From: Eunapius fragilis
Taxonomy: Eukaryota; Porifera; Demospongiae; Spongillida; Spongillidae
DNA length: 64,000 bases
Reading direction: 5' to 3'
Assembly: GCA_963681505.1 (NCBI GenBank)
Contig: OY811980.1
Coordinates: 6,953,572 to 7,017,571 of the forward strand
Each line of letters starts with the position of its first letter. The first letter of the stretch is position 1. Positions 48,710 through 60,657 of the stretch are shown here, piece after piece. The translations under genes and the position numbers were made by a program. A model generated the notes under the pieces. The model had not been told where the DNA came from, did not search any database, and saw only the letters and a list, made by a program, of their open reading frames with translations.

Positions 48710-49980
48710 ATGGCTGGATCGTTTTATGGTTCCGTTAGTACTCCTAGCAGAATTGTCGCCAGGCCTAAAGGCAGAACAATCCAGCTAACACCGCCAGTCC
48801 TTGTGCCTGTAGTCGGGGCTGACGACGACGCGAGCAACCAGCAGCTGCAGCCTTCCGTAATAGAGTTATTGAAGGTCATGGAGGCTCAGCAGAAAGAAAT
48901 TGAAAAGCTTAAAAAGCTATCAGAAGAACAAAACGAGAAACTTGCTATGTTTTCAAATACCCTCGAATCTGTGCAGTCCGCTGCAAAATCACCAGAAAAC
49001 AGGAGCAAAGCAGTTCCGAAGGATGCGCTGGTAAGAGACTTGTATTTATAGCCGCTTGATCATGAATACATCAAATCATCATCATGCACAGGACAAGGTG
49101 AAGCTGCTCTATAGCGCAATGAGTGAAGCGGGAAACAATTTCGAATTCACTGAAAGGTTTGTTTAGAATTATTTTTATGTGTTGAAAAACTGTATACACA
49201 CACTGATCATGACAGGGCCGACAGTTCTCACAATCGCAGAATTTTTGGTGAGATAAAAAAAGAAATGGCTCTTGATGGAACCATATCGCTCCGTATTGCG
49301 CACCGTGAGTTTATAAGTTAATGTGCATGGCTGGATTGCATAACTATTGTGTCTATTCCATTGTCCAAGGAGCTGTCCATCGACATTTTGAAAGTATGAA
49401 GCGTGCCTATACTGAAGAAAATGCCGAGGGGGATGCCTTGGAAAAAGTCAAAAGGGATAAATCGAAGAGAAAAAAAGCAGCACGAACTCACAGAGTAAGG
49501 CTAAAGAATGTGTTTTTTGAGTGACTGACTGAGTTGTGTACGTATATATGTAGCTTTTTGAAAGACGAAAGGCAATGGTCAGGCCCAACGAGCGTCAGCT
49601 GTGGGAAAAACTGACCATTAACTTCATGACCGATGAAAGCGATGTAAGTGGGGATGACACAATTGTGAGGCATCATCTATCCTGGAGGTCAGAAAGTAAG
49701 TTGACCATAATGTATTGCACACATACATACTCATAGTTCTTCATGCAGTGTTAAATGCGTTCATGAACAAGCTTGACGAACGCCACGAGAAGAATCGTGG
49801 GTCATGCTGGGTGGAAGGGAAATAAAGGAAGGCCGGATCCCCGTCGAAACGGCCTCAACCAGAAGGTTTCCCCCCTACCTTCTTTAGACCTGTTTCCATG
49901 TCGGAAGTTCCTGAAGTGGAGGCGGAAGAAGAAATTGAGCAGGAAGACTCTGATTTCAATCCGAACGATTTTTCAGTGTA
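48710..49980 (+). CDS. unknown coiled-coil protein next to the transposase
   Basis: Possible exons: 48710-49032 (MAGSFYGSVSTPSRIVARPK, then a heptad-like KVMEAQQKEIEKLKKLSEEQ), about 49092-49156, 49218-49302, 49371-49494, 49554-49644, and a last part from about 49749. Junctions are GT-AG. The product is basic in the middle (DKSKRKKAARTHR) and acidic at the end (EVEAEEEIEQEDSDFNP, stop near 49980), but a TAA at about 49827 interrupts the last part unless an intron is missed. I do not recognise the family. Its divergent position suggests it may be the second gene of the CACTA element; a host gene is also possible. Confidence 0.45.
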
Positions 49981-50029
49981 GTGCATGTAAATCCAGCTTG
50001 TTTTGTTTTTAAAACATGTTTTAACTGAA

Positions 50030-50384
50030 GAGACAGGCATATTTGCAGGCGTGGGGGGGGAGGGGGAGGGAGGGAGGGGGAGGAATGGATGGGGTGGGGC
50101 CGGGAAGGAGGAAGGCGTGGCGGAAGGAGGGTGTGGCGAAAGGTATATGCTGAGTAGTATAGCATGTGATATGCAGACTTGCGTGTAGCGGATGCAGATT
50201 AGTAAAAAAATAGTATGCAGAGTATCTGCATACTATTCGTATTGCCAAAGTGTCCATTTCAAGAGTTATGCAGAATCTGCACACGTATCGTATAAATAAT
50301 TGCATACGCAACAAATGCTGACGCGTGACAACTAATATTCGTTTAATATCGGGGACCGCATACGGAATGGTCTTTCGCGGTGTG
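50030..50384. other. G-rich repeat and non-coding sequence
   Basis: GGGGGAGGGAGG-type purine repeat at 50052-50140. Also ATACTATTTTTT...AGTATGCAGA-type short inverted repeats near 50205-50240. No gene was seen. Confidence 0.5.
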
Positions 50385-50535
50385 GGATGCATACATGCAC
50401 TGTCACCACTGTCACCAATAACTGCACAACGTACTTATGTAAAACAAATGGGCCTTACAATCCATGATCCACTACCTCATCCCTCAGTGTATCAGGTAAG
50501 TACTGCCTATGAAGAGTGTCTTGTACCTATAGACA
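50385..50535 (+). pseudogene. relic of receptor Ig exon end
   Basis: TGTCACCACTGTCACCAATA, then ...GATCCACTACCTCATCCCTC...GTATCAGGTAAG, match the end of the receptor Ig exon and its donor. The remainder is lost, and a foldback element follows at once. Confidence 0.75.
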
Positions 50536-50823
50536 CAAGTAGATTAAAAAATTTCTCTTTGAGAAATAGAGTGGGATGTAGGATTGGGATTGGTGGTGTA
50601 AAAAGCAAGGAAACAAGACACATGGATTGGTACCAGAATACAACAAGACGGTCCTACATTTAGCCAAGAACCATACACTTTGAATTTCAATTAGCTAAAT
50701 GTAGGACCGTCTTGTTGTATTCTGGTACCAATCCATGTGTCTTGTTTCCTTGCTTTTTACACCACCAATCCCAATCCTACATCCCACTCTATTTCTCAAA
50801 GAGAAATTTTTTTATCTACTTGT
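50535..50823. mobile_element. 289-bp foldback element
   Basis: The left arm begins ACAAGTAGAT and the right arm ends ATCTACTTGT. The arms, about 130 bp each, are almost fully complementary around a loop near 50655-50690. It has no coding capacity. It shares the AAAAGCAAGGAAACAAG segment with 41490-41705. Confidence 0.85.
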
Positions 50824-50959
50824 TTCCTTGCTTTTTTTTCCTACCATGCAGAGGGATTGGTTTGTTGTCTTGAAGCCAATACGTAATATAATTGTTCCAA
50901 TTAAGTTAGCACTATCGGTAATTAAGATTTCATCGGCATTCAATAATGTTACATAATTA

Positions 50960-51320
50960 TGGTTCCCAATGTGCATTGGGGATGTGCTGCTGTACCACCA
51001 GGACTGATTGCTTATGCGAGGTTTGTTCGTGGTATATGTGGTGGTGGTATATGTGGTGACTATGCGCGTGCGTATAATGCTTTTTCAAATTAGCATGTAC
51101 AATTCTTGAACGAGAACCTGCCTCGCCTTGTACGTCCCAGTCGTCCCCTCCTGTAGGGATAAATATAACTGAAGCAGGAGTGAGAGGGATGGATATCAGC
51201 TGTGGCAAGTGGAGCAGGGACAGGAGGAATGGGTTCGTCCTCGATTGTGCTGTACATACCCACTATATCTTCTATTGTAGGATCCATATCTGTATGTAAA
51301 AGAGAAGTACACCAAACCAT
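50960..51320 (-). other. possible retrotransposon 3' remnant
   Basis: Minus-strand frames contain GGDDWDVQGEAGSRSRIVHA and NLKKHY, which recalls the end of gypsy integrases (basic stretch, VHxNxLK). No RT or integrase core is nearby. Weak evidence. Confidence 0.25.
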
Positions 51321-52440
51321 ATTCGCACCCCATATTATTGTCTTGAGTAGAACAACTGAGCAATGATTCAGAGATTACCTTTATATATACTGCTGCACCT
51401 CATTGGTGGGAAAGTAAAAATAGTTGGCTTATCAAACCCGAAGTGAGGCTTCAAATGGACGTGTTAACTATGGTTGCATTAAGTCCTCATACTTTTTTGG
51501 GTGATGATTATTCCAATTGTCACAGAGTAATGAGTTCATACTTTGTAGTTTTCTCACATGTGAATTATACATAACAACTTGTGAATCAGAGTTAGCATAA
51601 GGTATAGGCTTGATACCTTCCACCAAAATGCAAAAGTTAGCTACACATAGGTGTTAATGTAACATCTGGAGCAAAGCATCAGCATGCTGAGGCAGACATG
51701 AAGTGCTAATCCCTAGCCTGCATGACATGTGATACCAGGAGCAGGACTCAAACTTTAGATCCAGTATTCCTCATCCCCTTATTAAAAACCCCTGCTCACC
51801 CTTACCATTGTTATACTGCTATTGTGTGGTATTATATTGAGGGGTGTTCATACACAATTCTCATCACAAATGTCTGCACTTAGGTCACGATCAATGTGGC
51901 AACAATTACCAAGGTCACCTAGAGCTACTCTAATGTCCGCTACAGGCTTTGTGAAAAGTAACTTTGTTTTTATAATTATATCTACCTCTTCATCACTCAA
52001 GCGTCTACACTGACAGGTGCAAAGCCACTTTTTGGGACGGTCATTACTTTCACCCTTACTTTTATCCTTTATTTCATTAGCCACAACACGCCAGCCATTA
52101 GTGTCAACAGGGATTGCTAACATTATAGTGCGTACTTTGGTCAACCAACCATTCATGTGGTTCTTTAAAATCTTCAACAACCTTTTCTTGTACGTTTTAT
52201 TGCTATTTAGTGCCTTTTCAAGCAACATACACCCTGCCTTTTATCATCTCTTTGTGAGACAAAACCTAAACATTAAAATTATACACCCTGCCTTTTACAT
52301 CTCTTGGTTCAAAGAGATAAAATCTGAGTAAAAATTAACCTAACTTTTCATTACATTAAAGTTACACATCAGAATGCTCAGTAATCACCACAGTACTTGT
52401 TACAGTATACACATAAACTCACAGTTTAATCTTGACTTCT
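51321..52440. other. mostly non-coding; one unrecognised open frame (51848-52228, minus)
   Basis: The 126-codon minus frame (KWLCTCQCRRLSDEEVDIII) has a CxCxC stretch but no family that I recognise. CACCCTGCCTTTTAT repeats at 52230-52300. Probably a degraded mobile element. Confidence 0.3.
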
Positions 52441-52448
52441 TATTGTCC

Positions 52449-52812
52449 AGCACTTGGGAGGCAGTGTTTAGATCAGACCCAGACTATTAAGCCTTTTAAA
52501 CTGCTCTTCTTGTTTCAGCATGATCAAGGTAGCGTTTGTGCTCACCAACCCGCTTGGATTCAGGGCCTTTTCGGCACCACCGTGTTCTTTCTGCGTCTCG
52601 CTTCGATCTGCGTCGTCTTTTCTTGCTCGCAGCACTTGGGAGGCAGTGTTTAGATCAGACCCAGACTATTAAGCCTTTTAAACTGCTCTTCTTGTTTCAG
52701 CATGATCAAGGTAGCGTTTGTGCTCACCAACCCGCTTGGATTCAGGGCCTTTTCGGCACCACCGTGTTCTTTCTGCGTCTCGCTTCGATCTGCGTCGTCT
52801 TTTCTTGCTCGC
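52449..52812. repeat. 182-bp direct tandem duplication
   Basis: AGCACTTGGGAGGCAGTGTT at 52449 recurs at 52631 and the two copies match almost base for base. On the minus strand they encode a charged peptide (RARYEKDPETKRARKDDADR), and the flank has AGERYQANSEQKRADERQRD. Such Y-x-x-(N/D)-P-E-x-K-R repeats occur at the N-terminus of some Helitron-type and unknown proteins in early animals. The element is incomplete. Confidence 0.8.
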
Positions 52813-53711
52813 TTCGTCTCAGGGTCTTTTTCGTACCGCGCCCGTCCAGCGTCTCGCATGGGTCATCATCAGAGATACAGTTTGAAGATACAAATTAAAA
52901 TAGGATGACGAGGGTCTGTACCTTGCCCTTTTCCTGACACGATTCACTCAAGATCCCGTTGTCGTTCGTCGGCTCGCTTCTGCTCAGAGTTCGCCTGGTA
53001 ACGTTCTCCGGCTTTTGCTTTGTGTGCCACCGAACTAGGTTCATGCTTTGCTCTCATTGTACCGATCTCTTTTGACGCGAAGGCATGTTTCAACCAGAAC
53101 ATAAAAACGAGCACGTGCAAGGTCACGTGCTTAGTAAACGGGTTCTTATGGTCCTAGGCAATTTATCAAAGTTCCAATAGCAATTTGTATAGACGAAAGC
53201 TCGAAAACATATGGGTCCAAGCATTTAGTTACGATCCTTATCCAACTGTCCATCCGCACGTATACTTCATTTTTTATAAATCGGCAAAAATACACCCACG
53301 CACACTCTTTATTAATTTATATCGAAACTGATATAAACGATACAGTTTCAATATTCATACAGGATGAAACTTCGCATCAAGCGCTACATTTTGGTGCAAA
53401 TATCATTTTTTCCCGCTTTTCCTAACTAGAGTTATGTTTGACGAAAGGAAGGAGAAGAAGAAGGAGAAGGAGAAGGAGAAGGAGAAGAAGGAGAAAAAAA
53501 ATGGCGGATTCGAGGGATCGACTATACCGTCTGGAGACAACGGCAGGGTTGCGAACATCGCGCGTTGGACTATAGATGCAGCGTGTTTTGGGCAGATTTT
53601 ATAGCGACTGGCAAGTGGCTACGAAGCGTATATTCTGTTTTCTAACGCTCGATCGAAAACCACGCCTACGGAGCCAATCCTACATAGGACCTACTATCGT
53701 AGGTCCTGATG

Positions 53712-53875
53712 TCCTCTATACAGGTCCTCCTGCCCCACCACTGATATCATTTCTGTGCAGTCTGGTCCTACTTATGTCAGTGTCTCTTGGACTGCACCAA
53801 CCTCAGGTGGTCCAGTGAGCAGATATGATATCTACTATGTGGCTATTGGAGTCCCAAGTATAAGTGGTGGTTGTT
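53712..53875 (+). pseudogene. relic of receptor FN3-1 exon
   Basis: ATACAGGTCCTCCTGCCCCA, then TCTCTTGGACTGCACCAACC and AGATATGATATCTACTATGT match the FN3-1 exon of copies A-D. A deletion near 53741 shifts the frame, and the 3' half is absent. Confidence 0.85.
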
Positions 53876-53879
53876 TACC

Positions 53880-55735
53880 TTTTGAACAGAAGGTATTAGC
53901 ATCTATCTCAACAATATACCAATGAGAACTGTTAAAATAACACAATATGCCCAGGACATGGTTTGCCACACTGTCTCCAAAGCCAAACCTCCTTGGTGCA
54001 TAAGGTTGTTAATATCAATGATGGATGCTGCATCAAAATATGCTTCCTCTACATTTAACGTTTTGTTAAAAACTTATGTTATCTCATCACCATCCTTATT
54101 GCACCAGTGATGCTTATTTGAAGGTTTCCCAGGCAAGTGAGTGGAAACAAAATACTTCTGTACCTTATCTCCCCATGTATGCGTGGGTCATAATAATATG
54201 ACCTTCTACATTAGCCACTAGTGTTACATCATCTCAAACTTCACTTCATCCATGTACTTCTTTTAGGATACATCCATGTTGCTGTCTTAATGAGCCATGT
54301 GAAGTGAATGCCATTCTTTTGACATGCAATGGCTGTATAGTCATGCTAGCCTCCCAGATCTATGCCATGGTTTTGTGAGTCGGTTCCAGCTAATTTGTAT
54401 TCAGCAATGTATTCTTCAGTTAGAGGCCATGATATATTCAACTTCCTGTATTTCCAATTACAGGATGATTATGGTGTCAGCATCATCATGCATAATTTTT
54501 CAATTCACAGCCCACCCCTTTGGGCTTTCTGTCAATACTAGTTACACGGGATATCGCATCAGAACAAAAATACCTCCCCATGAAGATGCAAACTCATCAA
54601 CATAGTTGCCATCCTGGAAAGATTTTCTGCACCCTTCGTTCATTAAAATCATTAACAAGATATCAAACTGATGGCCCATATGTTGCCTCAAGTGCAGGGC
54701 AGAACGAAAGTTGTCACTAGAGGATTTCAAAATGGTCCCTTGACAAGCTATCCTGCTCTTTAAAGTGAAGGACAGGATATAGACCATCCCTTGTCGATTG
54801 ACCACAAATCCCACCTGGCTTCTGATGTCCTCGTTAATGAACACAGTACACCAAAAATCCTCTTAAGTAGCCTTAGTACATCCTACAGGCAAGTGGCCTG
54901 AAGTCTAAGAAATTACTCCAGGGAACATTTGTAAAAGACCATGACCACCAGCATCATCAGGTCCAGCTACTCCTTCAAGAACTTAAATTGTATGATGATG
55001 CAGGTGATAGTGAAATGTTCCCACTAGCAGTGTTAAATTTTCCCTCAAACACATTGCCGCTCAGCTGGTGCCAATGTCCGAGATGGCATTCATGGCCATG
55101 TAAATAAAACTGTTCCAACCGCATAAGGACATTGAGAATATGTGCATGCTTGTCAAGAGATGAAAGCTACCGAGAACCCTTAAATCCTTGTCGACAATCA
55201 TGGTTGAGAATATTCATGTTGATTTTGAAGAGGCCTATATTAAAACTTTATGGTATAGTTGGGTGATTGTAGCCGGCGTAAGAGGTACAGATTTTAATTC
55301 CTTCACGAAAAAATGTGCTACATAAAATTCGGGAAAATTGGTGGGTGGACACACTGGGCAAAAACCTTGCATAATACTCAACACCTCATATGCATCGATA
55401 TCCATGAAAATTTCGGAGCAAACTGAAAACTGAACATTAATTTCCTCCAATCAGAATCGCTTGGTTTTTGAGCTGGTATTTCACGGCTGTATATACCATG
55501 ATGAGTGATATTGCAATCTGTTACATCTCAAACAGACACACCATGGTTATGGTTTATTTGAGATGCCCAACACAGAATATTTTTTTGTTGGCAGACATAC
55601 GTTAAAAGTATTTGAGATGTGGGCCCAATACAATAGCAACAGCTCAAAAAACATTTGAGAATTTGTGACAGGGACATACTAACTCATATAATGGTCACAG
55701 TTGACAGAAGCAATGTAAGTGCTAAGCTCACTCAT
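53880..55735. other. no gene supported
   Basis: Several 60-100-codon open frames (for example 54542-54844 minus, 55235-55450 minus) show no family signature and no consistent splice sites. The stretch may be decayed transposon sequence. Confidence 0.4.
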
Positions 55736-55739
55736 TGCA

Positions 55740-55891
55740 CTTTAGCCCTTCCCCTCCCCTCGTCCTCTCATAGTACTGCAGCCCCTCCCCTCATAGTATT
55801 TAGTTTCGCACCCAGACCCAACTCTTGAAGAGGTGGGACTTTTCCCTCTGCAAGAAACTGTGCCAGTTTGTAGAGGAGAGATGAGTGACGT
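55740..55891 (+). pseudogene. relic of last FAF1 exon
   Basis: CAGCCCCTCCCC repeats, then CTTGAAGAGGTGGGACTTTT and GTAGAGGAGAGATGA. Small insertions break the frame. It is the third extra copy of this exon. Confidence 0.8.
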
Positions 55892-55981
55892 GAGGTCAGC
55901 CATTACTTCTTGGGGATATCTAGATTATGTCATTGATTATGCGCCATTTATTGGAAACTGAAGACAACTGATGGACCAATG

Positions 55982-56118
55982 TAGTCTCGTACCCAGACCC
56001 CCAATCCCACAGCTGCGGATAGATTACATCACCGCTACGTAGGAGTAGAGCTGTATCCTTTCGTAGAGGTGATGTAATTCATCCGCAGCTATGGGGTGCG
56101 GGTCTGGGTACGAGACTA
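55982..56118. mobile_element. Mutator-type MITE, 137 bp, 9-bp target duplication
   Basis: The ends TAGTCTCGTACCCAGACC and its reverse complement match the element at 41310. The flanks GGACCAATG (55973-55981 and 56119-56127) are identical. Confidence 0.92.
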
Positions 56119-56504
56119 GGACCAATGGATGTCAAAGCATCATTTGATGAGGTGGGATGGAATGTGACTAACATACCCCGCTACATCAAACAGTCCAGGC
56201 AGCAGTTGCTATAAACATTCACGGCACATTGATTACAACCCTTGTATGGCAAAAGTGCATTTGTCAGTATTTGAGATGGATGCGTGGATGAAGTGTGTAC
56301 CGTCTCTACTATTGTTGATCGCTCTGGAACAAGTGTCAGGTGCATGCATGGTTAATTAATGTATGATGGGCGCAGCAGTCTACAGATTTCAGCCTTTGCA
56401 TTCAAAATTACCTACAGTTTTGACAGAGAATATACGGGGAGGACAGAGGGAGGAAGAATGTTTGGTCTGTACGTGACAGGGCGGATACAGGGAGGGGAGT
56501 CCAA

Positions 56505-56672
56505 CAGGGCCGTAGCGTCCAGTCCGGCCAGTCCGGCCATGGCCGGACCGGTTTTAGCCTAGCCAACTTCCAATTATTATGTAAATACTATAATTTATTA
56601 AATCCCTCATGATCTCCTACCCTCGCTCCCACCAATGGCCGGACCGGTTTATTTATCGTGGCTACGGCCCTG
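56505..56672. mobile_element. 168-bp MITE, 5-bp target duplication, intron 1 of copy D
   Basis: CAGGGCCGTAGC at 56505 and GCTACGGCCCTG ending at 56672 are flanked by TCCAA on both sides. The interior has TCCGGCCATGGCCGGA-type palindromes. Confidence 0.85.
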
Positions 56673-56899
56673 TCCAACGTAATAAAGGAGAGTGTGTGGG
56701 AGGCGGTTCTCCTCTCCTGGCTGGGAGGGGCATTGTAGACTTGTTCAACGACGACTGGGGCGCTCAACGGTGCTTTTTTGTTCGACGTTAATTACTTTAT
56801 GACTTATACGAACGTAGACAGACGTACGTACATGTATGTTGACGTTTGAAATTAAACCACGGCGGGCACAGCTGGTCAAAAGAAAAACAGGCTATACAA

Positions 56900-57910
56900 C
56901 AGAGGCGTAGGAACGTATTTAAAAGTGGGGGGGCTGAAGTGAACTGGATAAAGTGGGCGTGGTCATTTATGTGCCATGACGTAATACTACGTCATGGCCC
57001 GCGAGACTGACAAACCGTGTATAGTCGCATGGCCGTAGACAACTCAAGGTTTGGGGATATAAAAACTGGGGGTGCGTGCAGTAGGGGGCGTGCCCCCTCC
57101 TGCCCCCAGATAGGGGGTTTTGGGGAGCGCTGTTAGTATAAGCTTCCCCAATGGGGTCTGGGGCGAAGCCCCAGCCGCTTTAACCTTTTCCTTATTTGTT
57201 GTTAACATTACTGAAATGCAGAAATTGACCCGGCTCTATACGGTATAGCAAAGAATGCTATTGCTATATATTTTAGTTACTTGACCTTTTCAAAAATCAC
57301 TTGCGCCGCGAAGATTGTTTGATCAGCTCTTTGTCTTTTCTTCGATAGTGTCTAATGTATCACGAAGGATTCAATTTGCCTTTACTGCGTCTTGAACAGC
57401 TAAGTTCAGAGCATGGCCATAGCAATGGGTACTAGTATACAAAGCTCTATGCTCTTTTCGAAGTATAGTAGTTGATACACCTGTTTTACAGCCTGCCATT
57501 GAGCTAGCCCACTGTCCACGACAATTCTTAAGTGAAAGGGATAACCTCAGCAAAATGTCTTCTATTGTTCGGATGATGCTTTCTGCAGAGATAGAGCCCA
57601 TGCTGTGGACTTTACTCTCAATGATTACAGCTGCAAGTAGTTAATTCTAATTATACGAGATACGGTTAACATTTTAATATTTTCTCTCAAGGAAAAATTT
57701 GGAGGGTTCAAGCCCCCCCAAGGCCTTGATATTATTATTACGTGCCCGTTACTATCTTTCGCTTTGTCGCCATGAAGCACGTGTCACATGTACATATACC
57801 GCAATAAATAATTATTCATACTCAATAATAAAAGTGGGGGGGCTTAGCCCCCACACATTTAAAAGTGGGGGGGCTATAGTCCCCTCAGCCACCCCCTTCC
57901 TACGCCTATG
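56900..57910 (-). mobile_element. degraded hAT-like element
   Basis: The ends CAGAGGCGTAGG (56900) and CCTACGCCTATG (57910) are inverted and flanked by TACAA. A minus-strand fragment (57371-57601) encodes SLKNCRGQWASSMAGCKTGV and HCYGHALNLAVQDAVK, typical of hAT/zinc-finger MYM-like transposases. The rest is decayed (AAAAGTGGGGGGGCT repeats at both ends). Confidence 0.85.
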
Positions 57911-60657
57911 TACAACAGCCCTAGCCCCCAGGCCAGCTTATAGGGACAGCCCTAGTCCCCAGGCCAGCTATAGGGAGTAAAAGCCATTGACACCACTACC
58001 CAATAAACAGACAATGTTTTGTTGTGCCTTTTTATAAAGACCTCATTTTAATTCCATCATTTATCAGATCAGTAATATGGCTGGTCTAAAGATCTTAAGG
58101 AACACATGGGATATTGTACCATGAGGAGGTTGTCCATCCCCAACTGTTAGTGATACTGATCTTGGGAAAGGGATTGTACTACTGACTAGGGCTGTCTTCC
58201 ATGGGATCATTGCTATGTGTTGGCATGTGCATATAAATCAGTGAACTAAGTGTTCTTTAACCACCACAGGCCAGACTGTTGGAATCTTTTGGAATGTGTA
58301 TGGCGCAAATCTAATGGTTGCCAACAACAGTCTGGTGACCCTCTCTGTGATCCAAAACAGAGTGAGTGCAACATCTACCCAACAGTTTCCTCTGGTGTGT
58401 GAGGGTATAACAGGTGGACAGTGGTATCAACCAAATGGAGCTCTGTTTCCACTAGCAACACCAGACCCTGTCACCACCCCTGGGGGTTGGGTCAACGAAA
58501 TGTGTCACATGGAGTAGAGCTGTATCGTGAAACTCCTTCTGACTTCCCACATGGTGTGCAATGTTGTACCAATACCACCATCACACTCTGTGTTGGAATG
58601 TACTCTGATCTCAAAATAGCAGCATCATCAGGCATAATTGGAACTACTAGCTATGCTCTCTCTGTAGCAGCCACTTGTAAGTAGAGAGGAAAGTACATCA
58701 CATGTGTTATGGAAGTGTTGACTCTCCCACAGATGGTCCTAACATCACAGGAGGTGTCCAGTTTCAGCTGTTGACACCTACAAATGTTGATCCACCAGTG
58801 TTCCAGTTGACCTGCACCAGCACTAGTTCTCCTCCTACAACTTCTACTTACAACAACACCCTGACTGTGACTGGGAGAGCACCTGGGATGTACACATGTA
58901 CTGTCACCACTACCTGCTCACCAGTGTGTGGAACTACAGGGTTTACTCTCAATCCAAGATCCACTACCTCATCCCTCAGTGTATCAGGTAAGTACTGCCT
59001 ATGAAGAGTGTCTTGTACCTATAGACATGTACCTCTATACAGGTCCTCCTGCCCCACCCACTGGTGTCACTGCTGTGCAGTCTGGTCCCACATCTGTCAG
59101 TGTCTCTTGGACTGCACCAACCTCAGGTGGTCCAGTGAGCAGATATGATATCTACTATGTGGCTAATGGAGTCCCAATTACAAGTGGTGGTTCAACCACT
59201 TCTACCTCTTATGTCCTAACCAACCTTCAAGTTGGGGTTCAGTACAACATCTCTGTCACAGCTGTGGGCACTTATATGCCATCTCAAATATCAACAACAG
59301 GTACAAAGTCCTTTAAATATAGGTGATTTCAAACAAGATGATTGGTTCGGCTACATTTGATCTTGTGCTTAAGTAAAGGTTGTTGTACTGCATGTAGGCC
59401 TAATGTGTTGTGCTTAGCATTTGCAATTTCTGCTCACATTTCAGCCAGTGTAAATCTGGTCAATCAGCACCCTATTGTATCTGTATAAGATGTACATTGT
59501 ACATCTTTCAGTATACAGTCCACCACCTGGTCCAGTGAGTGGACTACAAGCCTTCAACAATACTTTCACAACCATCACACTCACATGGCTACCCCCTCCT
59601 ACCCCCAATGGGGTGACCATCATGTATCAGGTGACTTACTCCACCAATGGAATAGTCAACACAACCACACCCCCAGTGACAATAACAGGACTGGTACCAA
59701 GGACCACCTACACCTTCTCTGTCGTTGGTTACACCATCACAGGACCAGGGACACCACAACAAGTACAGACCAGTACTGCAGCTATATGTGAGTGTACAGC
59801 TGTTACTGTATCTTACATTTGTTCACACATACACCTGCATGATGCTTTCATGTTGTACCCTTCAGCCAATGTGACAGGAGTGATGGTAGTAGCCACCAAC
59901 ACAACATCTGTCAGAGTGTCCTGGCTGGCTGTCCAGGGGCTCCCTCAAGATGGCATCCTTACAGGGTACACTGTATATTATCGTTCTCTTCCCAACACTT
60001 CAAAGAGGCAGTCGGGTGGGTACATCAGTCAGACCTTCCCACCAACCACCACCTGGAGTGACATCACCAACCTCAGTCGTAATGGAGTGTACCAGTTTAG
60101 TGTGGTAGCCATGGTGACAATTGCAGGGCTGTCATACAATGGAGACATCCCATCATCAGGAGGTGACTCACCCACCATCACACCAGGTTAGGACTATCTC
60201 GTGGCAATATCACAAACCAATGACATGTGATGTTGAAGGTACCCCAAACAATATGTGCAACTCATACTCTGAGGAGTGCTTGCTGGCTCACTTATAGCTG
60301 AGTTTGTTATCCTTGTGATTGTCATGGTGATCATTGTAGTTGTGGTGGAGTACTATAGGTAGAAGCAGAGGTGTGGTCTCTATTTAGAATCTATTTGTGC
60401 TAATACTTTTTCTGACACTGATCAATCACAGTAAGGCACTCATTACATGTCAAAAGGTGAATATTCTAACACTCGGTAAACAGTCTGAACCAATACATAC
60501 ATCTCTCCCATGTTTGAACCAATACATACATCTCTCTCATGTTTGAACCAATACATATCACTCTCCCAGTGATGTGATCACCATGAAGTCATGTGAGGCA
60601 TATGGTGAAATAAGAACAGGTGGACAGGACTGCTATGAAGTGGTTGGACACATGTAA

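Larger units (their letters stand above)
56276..60657 (+). pseudogene. receptor copy D: signal-Cys-rich-Ig-3xFN3-TM-tail, disrupted
   Basis: Signal exon 56276-56339 (MDAWMKCVPSLLLLIALEQV; 64 nt and phase 1, as in copy A), Cys-rich exon 58270-58676, Ig 58733-58987, FN3-1 59043-59300, FN3-2 59512-59787, FN3-3 59866-60186, TM from 60239, tail 60570-60657. Lesions: one G missing near 58480 (407 nt instead of 408) causing an early stop; a 78-nt in-frame deletion in the Ig exon that removes the core tryptophan strand; one G missing near 60273, so a stop precedes the membrane segment. All FN3 exons stay open with lengths divisible by three. The tail reads AYGEI-RTGGQDC-YEVVGHM. It is probably a pseudogene; the two single-G losses should be checked against raw reads. 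Confidence 0.75.

Noticed and set aside
56359..56562. Possible exon (GRTEGGRMFGLYVTGRIQGG)
   Set aside because: It lies in intron 1 of copy D, has no matching splice sites, and after removing the MITE the frame meets a stop.
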